From contig CANQPM010000012.1 in the NCBI GenBank assembly GCA_947625775.1, forward strand, positions 1 to 64,000: a stretch of 64,000 nt of DNA, in the 5' to 3' direction. The translations under genes were made by a program, and so were the position numbers. The stretch's first letter is position 1; the number at the start of each line of letters is the position of its first letter. The DNA is from an uncultured Lachnospiraceae bacterium. GTDB taxonomy: Bacteria > Bacillota > Clostridia > Lachnospirales > Lachnospiraceae. Of the stretch, positions 23,880 through 32,191 are shown piece after piece. Under the pieces are notes generated by a model that ran no database searches, was not told the DNA's origin, and saw only the letters and a program-made list of their open reading frames with translations.

Positions 23880-25262
23880 TCAGTCCGCATCTTCATCATG
23901 CTTTCCCCCGCTTTTTGCAATCCTCTCTATATTCCTAGCCGAATTGACCGCTATCGTACTGTGATACCCACAAGCTTCACAGACAAAATCCGCTTTAACG
24001 CGCTTCCCCTCACTTCCACAACTTGAACAGATACCCCCAGTCCCCTTAGAACTAATCTCTACCAGTTCCACCGTATTAAGCCGACATTTAAAAGCAATCT
24101 GATCTCGTATATACCCCCGAAAACTCCTCGACATCTTACGGTTAAGCGGCTTGGAATAATTCTTCGCCCTGTTTTTTGTAACAGGTTTGGTAATCACTAT
24201 CCTTTCAGGCTTCTCCTCACGGAACATGCGATTCAATTCTGCATTGATAAAGTTCTGTGTTTTCTCGCGCATACGCCGTTTCTGTTCATCATATTTCACC
24301 CTGCCGAAATTGTTTTCCCGAAGCTTTTCCAGCCATTCATCCTGCATTTCTGTATTCTCACTGGCCGCTTGCTCAGCCTTCTTTCTATATGCGGCATAAA
24401 TCCTACCGCGCTCATTATTTTTCTCCGAAAGCCGCTCTGTCTCCGGCGTGACCAGACTGCCCAGCTCTTTTCCATAGACATTTCCATTAGAAAGCGTCAG
24501 CATATCGCTATAGCCAATATAGGCATAAACCGTATTTGTATAATCTCCCCTTTTCCGCGCCTCCACATCGACAGGAAACGTAATCCTTACATCATCTCCC
24601 CTAACAATTATCCTAAGCTGCCTGTCCGCTTCGCCTATCCCTTTTACAGGAACAAAAACACGCCTGCGCGGAGTTCTACTTGCAAGATACAGACCATTCT
24701 CATCCGCACGATAGCCGTTCGACGATACCAGAAAGCAATCAGCTTTCTGCTGCTTTGGTGTTTTCAGATGGCGCCTTACCAGCCTGCAGAGCAGGTTATT
24801 TAACCTCTTGATGTCAAGCTCTATATCTTTTGTCTTTTCGGGCATTTCATATTTCTGACGGTTCAACACCGCCGCAAATACACTGTTTATCTTTAATACT
24901 GTCCTAAGATACAGCCTGTCCTCTTCACTTAAATTTTCATTTTCATTGATAAGACTGCGGAGCTTATTTTTCAGCATACTCCACATTCCCTTGATATCTC
25001 CAACTGCTTCTGAAATGGCAAGCTCATAATAAACCGTCGGCATATTTAGCTGCTGTCGGAGTCCGCAGTAACGCATCTCATTTAAAATTCCGTAAACCGG
25101 CGTCAACCTGTTTACATATACGATTCCTGAATATCGACCATACACATAATTTTTTACTTTGCAATAGTCCTGTGCAATTCCACGTAGAAATTCCATAGTT
25201 TCATCCGTAAGCGATCTGCTGTAAAGTGCAGCAGTCTTAGTAATAATTTCTTCTGTTTTCAT
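23880..25262 (-). CDS. Nuclease-dead TnpB-like protein
   Basis: 460 residues. A helical N-terminal half leads into a RuvC-like domain and zinc ribbon that align with IS605-type TnpB: a RuvC-I region (VYAYIGYSDMLTLSNG), a bridge with NNFGRVKYDEQKRRM, a RuvC-II region (ERIVITKPVTKN), PLNRKMSRSFRGYIRDQIAFK, a CxxC...CxxC ribbon (C412, C415, C428, C431) and a RuvC-III region (IAVNSARNI). By that alignment the three catalytic acids are gone: D to Y248, E to T358, D to A438. RNA and DNA binding parts look intact. The ATG overlaps the upstream stop (ATGA), so translation is coupled to the transferase gene. No TnpA is nearby. This resembles TldR-type RNA-guided repressors derived from TnpB. Confidence 0.8.
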   Translation of the reverse strand: MKTEEIITKTAALYSRSLTDETMEFLRGIAQDYCKVKNYVYGRYSGIVYVNRLTPVYGILNEMRYCGLRQQLNMPTVYYELAISEAVGDIKGMWSMLKNKLRSLINENENLSEEDRLYLRTVLKINSVFAAVLNRQKYEMPEKTKDIELDIKRLNNLLCRLVRRHLKTPKQQKADCFLVSSNGYRADENGLYLASRTPRRRVFVPVKGIGEADRQLRIIVRGDDVRITFPVDVEARKRGDYTNTVYAYIGYSDMLTLSNGNVYGKELGSLVTPETERLSEKNNERGRIYAAYRKKAEQAASENTEMQDEWLEKLRENNFGRVKYDEQKRRMREKTQNFINAELNRMFREEKPERIVITKPVTKNRAKNYSKPLNRKMSRSFRGYIRDQIAFKCRLNTVELVEISSKGTGGICSSCGSEGKRVKADFVCEACGYHSTIAVNSARNIERIAKSGGKHDEDAD

Positions 25263-26620
25263 ACGTCCACATTCTGTATCATGACAGGCATTCCGCGCTT
25301 CCTGCAAAGCTGCACCACGCTGCTCCCATCGCCATAATAGGCATCACTCAAAACCACAGCGCGGTCAATGTCCGTACTGTCATCGTAAATGCCCCAACCC
25401 TCCTGCTTGTATCTTTCAACAATACTGCTGTATTCCTCCCAAAGCTGTGGGCGCATGGCGCGGATAGTAGACGGAATCAATGGATGCGGACGCCATAAAA
25501 GCGCCACATCGTCTTTATGCTCCTTAAATACCACAAAGGCGCGTTCCATTTTGTCCAACATCTTATCCCCACAATCCAAAAGCGCGCCAACGCTCGTATT
25601 ATAAAAAATAACTTTTTTGTCCGTGCCGTCAGGTTTCTTGATTATTTTCTGCCAGTCCTGCGGTATCTCTAAATCTTCTTTCCTTATCCTCTGCACTCTC
25701 TCAAGCTTCGGCGAACCCGCGCCGCTAAACTTCTGTTCCAGATATTTCCTGTCCAGATGCTCTCCCGCCAAACCATTTGCCTTCGCCGCTTTCAGGTATT
25801 CATTAACATAAATCTGCTTCATCTTTTCAGACTGGACTATCACTTTATCCGCATAAATAACGCCTGGTATCCAGATAAAATGTTTCATAGACTCAATTGC
25901 TGCCTGATTGTCTGGCTCAATCTCACCCAAGACAAAGTATGGAATATATACAAGCTTGTCCGTATATTTTTTCAGATTCCGCGAATAAAAGCGCGGATGG
26001 ACGCTTGTGACAAGGTTGCAGTCATCATACCCGTTATGGATATAAATCTCATCCGGCATCCGTTCTTCAAAGTCATAAGTCTGCCAGTCCACGACCTCAA
26101 TGTCTTTAGGGTACTGATTCCCTTCATAGTGCATTTCTTTAAAGCTGCGGTCAGTATTCAAATCATAATATGGTATAGGAACACAATAGGCATCATATTT
26201 CGGATCTGCCTTCAATGCCAGATACACGCTTTCCAGCGAATCCCACATGCTTGCCTTATACGGAAAGAAAACCGCTTCTTTTTTGACAGGAATGTCATTC
26301 TTTACGATATTCTCAACTTTTATAAGCTGTTTGTTCAGAACCTTATATGCCTTATTAGGACTACAACTGCCCGCCTCCAACGCCTCATATATGCTAAATG
26401 CCGTCTCACAATATTCCTCAAGGCAGGAAACCGCCATATGCCCTTCTCCCTCAGACTGCTCGATACCCGTGCCCGCCACGACAGCATTCTGCTGGCATTC
26501 CGCCAATATATCATGTGCTTCCTGAATGCTTCCCCTATCAGCGGCAGCCTTCACTTTCTCATGCGCTGCCTTGAGCGTATTCAGGATTCCCAATATCTCC
26601 TGCTTCTGTTTGTTCCTCAT
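25259..26620 (-). CDS. CDP-glycerol glycerophosphotransferase-like protein
   Basis: About 453 residues, GT-B-like, resembling the CDP-glycerol:poly(glycerophosphate) transferase family of teichoic-type polymers. Seen: an N-terminal helical region, FFPYKASMWDSLESVYLAL and PIPYYDLN (acceptor half), YIHNGYDD, VIFYNTSVGALLDCGDKML, VALLWRPHPLI and SDAYYGDGSSVVQL with PVMIQN at the end, the usual CDP-binding region. ATG 26620 is preferred (AGGA upstream); 26647 is possible. It is the first gene downstream of the invertible promoter, so its expression should be phase variable. It could use the CDP-activated product of the cytidylyltransferase at the far end of the island. Confidence 0.75.
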   Translation of the reverse strand: MRNKQKQEILGILNTLKAAHEKVKAAADRGSIQEAHDILAECQQNAVVAGTGIEQSEGEGHMAVSCLEEYCETAFSIYEALEAGSCSPNKAYKVLNKQLIKVENIVKNDIPVKKEAVFFPYKASMWDSLESVYLALKADPKYDAYCVPIPYYDLNTDRSFKEMHYEGNQYPKDIEVVDWQTYDFEERMPDEIYIHNGYDDCNLVTSVHPRFYSRNLKKYTDKLVYIPYFVLGEIEPDNQAAIESMKHFIWIPGVIYADKVIVQSEKMKQIYVNEYLKAAKANGLAGEHLDRKYLEQKFSGAGSPKLERVQRIRKEDLEIPQDWQKIIKKPDGTDKKVIFYNTSVGALLDCGDKMLDKMERAFVVFKEHKDDVALLWRPHPLIPSTIRAMRPQLWEEYSSIVERYKQEGWGIYDDSTDIDRAVVLSDAYYGDGSSVVQLCRKRGMPVMIQNVDV

Positions 26621-26767
26621 ATCAATCCATTTCCTGACAGCAGGCATGCACTATCTATATTTTCCTGTGTATATTGCTTGATAAGATAGCGTATTCTGCT
26701 GATAATAATATCTGTACAGCTTTTCTTTTAATAAATTCTCTAAAAACTGACAATTATCGAAAATATA

Positions 26768-26794
26768 TTTCACAGATTGCGCACGTCTGTGAAA
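26768..26794 (+). repeat. Left recombination site of invertible element
   Basis: Arms TTTCACAGA (26768-26776) and TCTGTGAAA (26786-26794) are perfect inverted copies around a 9-base spacer TTGCGCACG. This is the layout of a tyrosine recombinase core site. Twenty-one bases (26774-26794) recur in inverted orientation at 28234-28254. The site lies in the 5' leader of the transferase mRNA, where it can form a hairpin. Confidence 0.85.
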
Positions 26795-26837
26795 AGGAAT
26801 TACAATACCTGTAGTCAATTATTTATAAACCTTAATT

Positions 26838-26866
26838 AGTATAACATTATTTTTTTGACGTATCAA
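26838..26866 (-). promoter_or_regulatory. Invertible outward promoter
   Basis: Minus-strand TTGATA (26861-26866) and TATACT (26838-26843) separated by exactly 17 bases, near the sigma-A consensus. It sits inside the invertible segment, 44 bases from the left site, and reads out across it toward the ATG at 26620. I see no terminator in the leader of about 200 bases. The rest of 26621-27050 is AT-rich and non-coding, holding this promoter, the left site and presumably a recombinase promoter on the plus strand that I could not define. Confidence 0.75.
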
Positions 26867-27050
26867 CATTTTTGCAGAAATTTTTATGTATATTATTTAT
26901 ATTTCTGTAAATTTTTTCCTGTTAATCCTTATATAAGTACGGTAAAAAGTCTAGAAAATATGAATATGTTCTTTGATATGGTAAAATTATGAGGTTTTTT
27001 ATGGTCAGATATGTGGTCAAAAATAAGTGGAAAAATGGAGGGCTGATAGA

Positions 27051-28199
27051 ATGGGAAGACATGGCGAAAATATTAGAAAACGCAGTGACGGACGCTGGGA
27101 GGCGCGTTATATGTCATACGACACAGGAAAGGGAGAAAAAATCTGCCGTTCTGTATATGGACATACATATGAAGAAGTCAAGAAAAAACGTATTGAAGCA
27201 TTAAGAAAGCCTGCAGCTTTAGCTGGAACAGGAAGTGATTCAGGACAGGCAGAAAATACATTGCAGGATATTGCTTTTGTGGCAGCGGCTCAAGAGTGGC
27301 TGGCGTCTGTAAAAGCAGAGCACAAACCGTCTACTTTTGAGAAATACAGCTTTATTTACCATAGCTATCTTGAAACACCATTTGACGGCATTATGCTTTT
27401 TCAGATTACAGAAAAGCTTGTCCAGGACAGGCTTGAAGCCTGCAAGGCGGTATCGGAAAGCCTGCAAAAAAGCATTTATGGCGTATTAAACGGAATTCTG
27501 CGGTATGCATCAAAGCGGTACTGTATAATGCTTCCCGAAATAAAAAGAAAAACTGTAAAGTCGCATAGGGAAGAAGCGGAAACATTCACTAAATCTGAGC
27601 AGGCAAAGCTTTTATCATTTCTTGGAATAAATATCGACTGCTTCAAGCTGGGGGTGCTCTTATGCCTGTTTACAGGTCTGCGTCTGGGAGAACTCTGCGC
27701 CCTGAAATGGTCAGATATTGATTTTACAAATAAGACACTTACTATAAGAAGAACTGTTCAGAGGCTTTACGTAGAGAACGGCGGCACAAAGACGGCCTTG
27801 GTGGAAACTTCTCCTAAAAGCGGCAATTCAAAACGCGAAATTCCGCTGCAGGATGCCATAGTCGTATTGCTTATGGGCTTCCAAAACGGAAAAGAATATG
27901 TATTCGGCGGTGACAAGCCGCTTGATCCGAGGACTATGCAGAATCATTACAAGAAGATACTTCAGGAAGCAGGAATATCTTATAAAAATTTTCACACTCT
28001 GCGCCATACATATGCCACGAACTGTATCGAAGGCGGAACGGATGTAAAATCGTTGAGTGAGATGCTGGGACATTCCAGTATTAAAATCACATTGAATTAT
28101 TATGTACATCCGTCTATGGATACTAAGCGCATGTATGCCGATAATCTGTACCGATTTTATGCAGGGCTTAATGGTCAGGTTATGGGTAGGGCTGGTTAG
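27051..28199 (+). CDS. Tyrosine recombinase of the invertible element
   Basis: 382 residues, a tyrosine recombinase. An N-terminal arm-type domain (GRHGENIRKRSDGRWEARY), a SAM-like core-binding domain (AAQEWLASVKAEHKPSTFEKY) and a catalytic domain are present. Catalytic residues seen are R near 211 (FTGLRLGELCALKW), H315-x-x-R318 (FHTLRHTYATN), H341 (MLGHSSIKIT) and the Tyr in NYYVHPS at 350/351. The ATG at 27051 has GGAGGG 8 bases upstream. The domain order resembles conjugative-element and phage integrases, but here it is enclosed between two inverted sites, so it most likely catalyses inversion of its own locus. It is the only convincing plus-strand gene in the right 60 kb. Confidence 0.9.
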   Translation: MGRHGENIRKRSDGRWEARYMSYDTGKGEKICRSVYGHTYEEVKKKRIEALRKPAALAGTGSDSGQAENTLQDIAFVAAAQEWLASVKAEHKPSTFEKYSFIYHSYLETPFDGIMLFQITEKLVQDRLEACKAVSESLQKSIYGVLNGILRYASKRYCIMLPEIKRKTVKSHREEAETFTKSEQAKLLSFLGINIDCFKLGVLLCLFTGLRLGELCALKWSDIDFTNKTLTIRRTVQRLYVENGGTKTALVETSPKSGNSKREIPLQDAIVVLLMGFQNGKEYVFGGDKPLDPRTMQNHYKKILQEAGISYKNFHTLRHTYATNCIEGGTDVKSLSEMLGHSSIKITLNYYVHPSMDTKRMYADNLYRFYAGLNGQVMGRAG

Positions 28200-28214
28200 A
28201 AAAATCCTGTAATA

Positions 28215-28229
28215 ACGGGGGATTCCCGT
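28215..28229 (+). terminator. Small hairpin after recombinase gene
   Basis: ACGGG (28215-28219) pairs with CCCGT (28225-28229) just past the recombinase stop. No T-run follows, so it is at best a weak terminator. In the inverted orientation it would lie between the recombinase gene and the transferase gene and could limit read-through. Confidence 0.35.
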
Positions 28230-28233
28230 GTAC

Positions 28234-28260
28234 TTTCACAGACGTGCGCAATCTACGAAA
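28234..28260 (-). repeat. Right recombination site of invertible element
   Basis: TTTCACAGA (28234-28242), spacer CGTGCGCAA (28243-28251), then TCTACGAAA (28252-28260). The spacer is the exact reverse complement of the left spacer, so the sites are inverted and inversion-competent. The outer arm differs from a perfect repeat at two positions, unlike the left site, which could affect binding strength. Confidence 0.85.
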
Positions 28261-28298
28261 AAAAGGCATCCGACTTTTACTTTGTCGAATACCTTTTT
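28260..28298. terminator. Terminator abutting the right recombination site
   Basis: A 15-bp stem (28260-28274 with 28284-28298) around a 9-base loop, with A-rich and T-rich ends. On the minus strand the two imperfect positions become G-U pairs and seven T follow, so it should stop transcripts from the exopolysaccharide operon before the invertible segment. On the plus strand it ends in five T and should stop the recombinase transcript, or the promoter when inverted. Confidence 0.75.
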
Positions 28299-28377
28299 AA
28301 CTGCAGATAAATAACTGCGCATATGACAACACATCAATCTGCCAATATCATATTTCAATCATTCATCCCCATATTTA

Positions 28378-28402
28378 AAGGCAATAGAACTCCTATTGCC
28401 TT
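28378..28402. terminator. Perfect 10-bp hairpin downstream of exopolysaccharide operon
   Basis: AAGGCAATAG (28378-28387) pairs with CTATTGCCTT (28393-28402) around AACTC. It lies 200 bases past the last gene of the minus-strand operon. The following T-run is short, so it may act as a first terminator or RNA-stabilising stem ahead of the one at 28260-28298. The rest of 28200-28600 holds the right recombination site and AT-rich spacer. Confidence 0.5.
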
Positions 28403-28442
28403 ATAATAATGTTCACCTATACTCCTTTTTAACCAATTTAAG

Positions 28443-28625
28443 ATGATATGCAATCTTAACAACTATACAGACACGCTGCATTACCGTAAAAATGTTTGCG
28501 ATATCATATTAAATTCCATGGCAGCACATCAAGGTCTGCTCACACAAGACAATTATACAGCTTATATGGCGCAAATACGTTACTTTTATAATGAACTAAA
28601 CTATGAAGGCTTCCTATTTAACTGA
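28443..28625 (+). CDS. Possible small protein, doubtful
   Basis: A 60-codon frame with protein-like composition (MICNLNNYTDTLHYRKN, ending in NELNYEGFLFN). It lacks a convincing ribosome site and its last 25 bases overlap the convergent glycosyltransferase gene. It lies beyond the two hairpins to the right of the invertible segment. It may be chance. Confidence 0.2.
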   Translation: MICNLNNYTDTLHYRKNVCDIILNSMAAHQGLLTQDNYTAYMAQIRYFYNELNYEGFLFN

Positions 28626-29827
28626 TAAGTCCTTGTGTACTCATACCCCTTCCACGGCGCAATACTAGGCGCGGGACTCAGCGGGCCATGCTCCTGTACC
28701 CTAACTTCCCCGCACAAAAGCCCCGCGCAGAAATCATAAAGCCGCCTTGCCGCCTCCTTTGGCGTCCATTCATCCATTATAGTATTGTACGCACTAACAC
28801 CAAGCCTGCGTCTCAGCCCTTCATCTCTGCAAAGCTCCGCCACCTGCCGCCTAAACTCACTAAAATTCCCATTCCTGTACACAAGCCCATTCCGCCTATG
28901 CCTCACCAGAAACGGCACCGCTCCAATCCCATGCCCCGCGACCACCGCGCAGGCGCTGTTCATAGCCTCATTAAGCACCGCTCCCCACCCTTCCAGATAA
29001 TTACTGGTAAACAAAAAAATATCCGCCCTTTCCATAAAGCGTCTTACCTCGCTTGGCGGCTTAAATCCATGAAAAGTAACGCAATCACCTAACCCGTACT
29101 TTTCTACAAGCCTGCAAAGCTCACCCTCGAGCTCCCCTCCGCCAACCATATCCAGATGAAAGCATATGCCCTTTTTCTTTAAATACTTTGCCGCCCTAAT
29201 CGCATATTCAGGGTGCTTAAGCTTCAAAAACCTCCCCGCCCACAAAAGCCGTACCTGCGCATTGCCGCTGCCGTCAACATGCCGCTTTTCCAGAAACAGC
29301 TCATCAAGGTTATATGTGTATGTTTGCGGAAAATACCCCCACACATATTTTTTATTTGGATAAGCCTTCACTATATCAAAATCCGATGCCACATACGCTC
29401 CGTGGCAGAGCAGATACACCTGCGCGTCAGCATACTGCGTGTGGTCCTCATATTTCTTTTTCCTGCCGCGCGGCGATATTGATTTCCACTGCCCTTCGCG
29501 GTAAAGCCGCTCGCTCGCGCGAATCACTATCTTGCCAGCGTTCAGCCGCGGCTTGATATAGCTCTCGTCCTCCACGCCGCCAAACACTATGATATCACTG
29601 TCCATAATAAGCCTTTGGCACGCCTTTTCATCAGCGCGGTAAAGTTTCAGATATGGAATGTCACTGACCTCGCTTCCCCAGCCCATTCTCACCCTGTCCT
29701 CCTCCATCTCGTATATCTGGACAAAGGAAAAATTCCCGCCAAGCAAAGCGTAAAGCTCATTTGACATCGGTATCTGGTGGTGGTTTATATAATTGGAAAC
29801 TATCGTTAATGTAAAGCCCTTATTCAT
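28601..29827 (-). CDS. GT4 glycosyltransferase
   Basis: 408 residues, retaining GT-B type. Visible: the N-terminal FTLTIVSNYINHHQIPMSNEL and the donor half RLLWAGRFLKLKHPEYAIRAA, FHLDMVGGGELEGEL, VTFHGFKPPSEVRRFM and NYLEGWGAVLNEAMNSACAVV, where the last segment is the ExxxxxxxE catalytic region of GT4. The ATG at 29827 overlaps the preceding gene's stop by 8 bases and has AGGAG ahead of it, so translation is coupled. It is the last gene of the exopolysaccharide operon. The donor sugar is not predictable. Confidence 0.85.
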   Translation of the reverse strand: MNKGFTLTIVSNYINHHQIPMSNELYALLGGNFSFVQIYEMEEDRVRMGWGSEVSDIPYLKLYRADEKACQRLIMDSDIIVFGGVEDESYIKPRLNAGKIVIRASERLYREGQWKSISPRGRKKKYEDHTQYADAQVYLLCHGAYVASDFDIVKAYPNKKYVWGYFPQTYTYNLDELFLEKRHVDGSGNAQVRLLWAGRFLKLKHPEYAIRAAKYLKKKGICFHLDMVGGGELEGELCRLVEKYGLGDCVTFHGFKPPSEVRRFMERADIFLFTSNYLEGWGAVLNEAMNSACAVVAGHGIGAVPFLVRHRRNGLVYRNGNFSEFRRQVAELCRDEGLRRRLGVSAYNTIMDEWTPKEAARRLYDFCAGLLCGEVRVQEHGPLSPAPSIAPWKGYEYTRTYQLNRKPS

Positions 29828-31133
29828 TACCGCTCCTGCCCGTGACGATTTCATTGTAAATCTCCAGCAGCCTCCTGTAATTTTTCTCCGCATCATGCGT
29901 GCTAAGCGCATGCTCGCGCGCGTTTGACGACATTGACAGCGCAAGCTTGTCGTCGGCAAATATCCGCAGAATTGCCTCCTCCAGCTCCGCAGGCTTATCG
30001 GCGCGGTAAAGTATGCCGTCCCTGCGGTCAGTCAGGAGATTATGTATGCCGCCTACGTCTGCCGCGACCGTGGGCACGCCCAAAAGCATCGCCTCGCCCA
30101 CGGAGTTTGGCGAATTTTCTATGGCCGACGGGCATAAAAAAACATGTGTTTTTAACATTCGCGCGCACATCTTATCAGCGCTCAGCCGACCAGTAAACTT
30201 GACATGCTTTTCAAGCTTATTGCGCTTAATCTGTCCGAGAAGATATTTCCCGTAGCCTGAGAGCTTTATCTTATCCTTTATGCTGCTGTTCGCCGTGATT
30301 ATATCACCCGCGACATAAAGCATCGCATCTTCGTACTCCTCCACTATGTCAGGCAGAATATCAAGCACGTAATGAAGCCCCTTTATAGGATAATTGCCCT
30401 GGCTTAAAAATAACGAGTGATGTTCAATCTGGTCTATGTTCCAGCAGTCATCATAAAACTCAGCACGGAGCGTTTCGTTCATAAAATGGTACTTCGCATT
30501 CGGGGCAAGCTTTTTAGTCATCTCCCTGTCAAAATCTGTCCTGCCTGTCACATTTCCGACAAGCGAAAGCGCCTCCTTTTCATATTCGCCGCGTTTTCTG
30601 AATTTCTCCTGCTGTTCAAAAAGCCCGTCTTTTTTCAGAATATCCCTAAACGTCTTTTTCTTCTGCGCCTCATACGGCAGATCTGCCATATAAACGTCAG
30701 CTATCGCGCTGCAAAGTCCCTGTATGCCTATAAGCGTCTTATCATACCTGTTAAACGCCCTTACACATGCCAGAGTATGAGGATATTCAGTGCCGAATAT
30801 ATGAATAACATCTGGTATGAAATCCTTTATCACCGCGTCGAGCCGCTTTTCAAGCTCAGCATCATAGTTTTCAGGATGTACAGTGTCCTCCTCGAAGACA
30901 TAATAGTCAATGCCGTTTGCCTTTCCCTTTACAAAAAATGCGTTGTCACCCTTTAGGGCAGCGATGGGCTTATCCGTCGGGAAGCAAATAGCAAGTGTTA
31001 TATTATTCTGCTCCTTGTTTTCAGACAGCTTATCGACAAGCCCTGAAATCCACCCTTCCTTTACTACTATTCTCTGCCCTAAGCTTTTTGCAATAAACGG
31101 AAGCATAATGTTACATAGCCATAAAATTTTCAT
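29820..31133 (-). CDS. GT4 glycosyltransferase
   Basis: 437 residues of GT4 type. N-terminal half: MKILWLCNIMLPFIAKSLG, a GGxx-less variant of the acceptor domain. Donor half: HSLFLSQGNYPIKGLHYVLDILPDI, AMLYVAGDI, HVKFTGRLSADKMCARML and CPSAIENSPNSVGEAMLLGVPTVA, which contains the paired Glu residues. GGGGA lies 8 bases before the ATG. A 101-base spacer separates it from the upstream GT2 gene, while the downstream GT4 gene overlaps its stop. Part of the exopolysaccharide assembly line; donor and linkage unknown. Confidence 0.85.
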   Translation of the reverse strand: MKILWLCNIMLPFIAKSLGQRIVVKEGWISGLVDKLSENKEQNNITLAICFPTDKPIAALKGDNAFFVKGKANGIDYYVFEEDTVHPENYDAELEKRLDAVIKDFIPDVIHIFGTEYPHTLACVRAFNRYDKTLIGIQGLCSAIADVYMADLPYEAQKKKTFRDILKKDGLFEQQEKFRKRGEYEKEALSLVGNVTGRTDFDREMTKKLAPNAKYHFMNETLRAEFYDDCWNIDQIEHHSLFLSQGNYPIKGLHYVLDILPDIVEEYEDAMLYVAGDIITANSSIKDKIKLSGYGKYLLGQIKRNKLEKHVKFTGRLSADKMCARMLKTHVFLCPSAIENSPNSVGEAMLLGVPTVAADVGGIHNLLTDRRDGILYRADKPAELEEAILRIFADDKLALSMSSNAREHALSTHDAEKNYRRLLEIYNEIVTGRSGNE

Positions 31134-31234
31134 TTACATTTCCCCGTTCCGCCATATTTTGATTTTTGGCAATTATGATATCCAAGCATACGCAAATGAT
31201 GCCTGATAACGCGGATTTTGATTATTTTCCGCAC

Positions 31235-32191
31235 TCACTTCAAATTTTTCAGCTTATATATAAACGTCTTTACCTTATTGTATATTCCCGAAAAATACCT
31301 GCTCTGCGCCATGGCGCTCCTTATCGGAGACAGGGTAAGCAGCATTATCAGCCTGTATTTAAAGACCTTTCTCCTGCCCATATATTTAACCGTTATCTCC
31401 CTGTGCTGCGCAGCGGAAAGCCTTTTGTTACGCTTAGTTTCCGAATACCCTCCGCCCTCATACGCCGCCACTATGACTGGCAGATAAGCTATATCCGCCT
31501 TTTTTTCATAATAGCACCAGAGAAAATGTTCATAGTCCGCCCTTACATTATATGATGTATTATAACCTCTTTCCTCAAACATAGCCCTGCGGTAAAAGCA
31601 GGTCTGATGGCACGGGACATTTCTATAGCATGTGAAGTCATTAATCTGCGGCGCGGAATAAATCACGGTGTCAAGCGCCTTGTGGTACATATTTCCATAT
31701 ATAATATCTGGTGTTTTTTTATTTTCCGTCTTATACACAGCCGCAGCTTTTTTCTGAGCATCTCTGCTTTCGCTGTTTATACAATCTGATTTTTTTTCAG
31801 CGTCTTTATTTTCGCTGCATGCGCTATCCGTTATTGTTTCAGCAGCTCTACTTATGCCATATATACCGTCTGTTATTTTATTTAAAACCATTTCATCATA
31901 CAGGCTGTCACCCGCATTAAGGAACAGGATATAATCCCCTTCCGCAAGCTTTACAGCCTCATTCATAGCGTCATATATACCACTGTCGCCTTGAACATAA
32001 ATATGAAGACGGCTGTCGGAATACAGCCCTTTTAGCTTCTCCACAGAGCCGTCTTTTGAGCCGCCGTCCTTGACAATTATCTCATATCCGCCATATTTCT
32101 GCGAAAGCACGCTCTCCACCGTGCTTACCAGCCTGTCGCCCGCATTAAGGCACACAATTATAATACTGTAAAAAACAGGATAATCCATCAT
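31235..32191 (-). CDS. GT2 glycosyltransferase with Lys/Asp-rich repeat insertion
   Basis: 318 residues, GT-A fold: YSIIIVCLNAGDRL, EIIVKDGGSKDGS, LFLNAGDSLYDE as the DxD-like site, and a C-terminal acceptor part with CHQTCFYRRAMFEE. This matches WcaA/WcaE-type enzymes that begin colanic-like repeat units. Between about residues 116 and 144 lies an insertion of two similar units (ACSENKDAEKKSD and CINSESRDAQKKAA) that looks like a duplicated, low-complexity linker. The ATG overlaps the upstream polymerase stop (ATGA). The insertion lies outside the catalytic core and probably does not abolish activity. Confidence 0.8.
   Translation of the reverse strand: MMDYPVFYSIIIVCLNAGDRLVSTVESVLSQKYGGYEIIVKDGGSKDGSVEKLKGLYSDSRLHIYVQGDSGIYDAMNEAVKLAEGDYILFLNAGDSLYDEMVLNKITDGIYGISRAAETITDSACSENKDAEKKSDCINSESRDAQKKAAAVYKTENKKTPDIIYGNMYHKALDTVIYSAPQINDFTCYRNVPCHQTCFYRRAMFEERGYNTSYNVRADYEHFLWCYYEKKADIAYLPVIVAAYEGGGYSETKRNKRLSAAQHREITVKYMGRRKVFKYRLIMLLTLSPIRSAMAQSRYFSGIYNKVKTFIYKLKNLK

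Larger units (their letters stand above)
26768..28260. mobile_element. Invertible DNA segment with its own recombinase and outward promoter
   Basis: About 1.5 kb bounded by inverted sites with identical spacers, holding a tyrosine recombinase gene and a strong minus-strand promoter near the left end. No phage genes or tRNA attachment site are present and the sites are inverted, so recombination should flip the segment rather than excise it. In this orientation the promoter faces the transferase and tnpB-like genes. After inversion it would map to about 28162-28190 and read rightward into a terminator at 28260-28298. Confidence 0.75.

Noticed and set aside
25757-26689. 310-codon plus-strand frame opposite the CDP-glycerol-transferase-like gene
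   Set aside because: Antisense shadow with no recognisable domain or start signal.
27051-28199. Integrase as evidence of a prophage or conjugative element
   Set aside because: No phage, conjugation or excisionase genes and no tRNA target; the flanking sites are inverted, not direct.
28281-28289. TTTGTCGAA matching a Spo0A box beside the invertible segment
   Set aside because: It is part of the terminator stem and a match of this length is expected by chance in a window this size.
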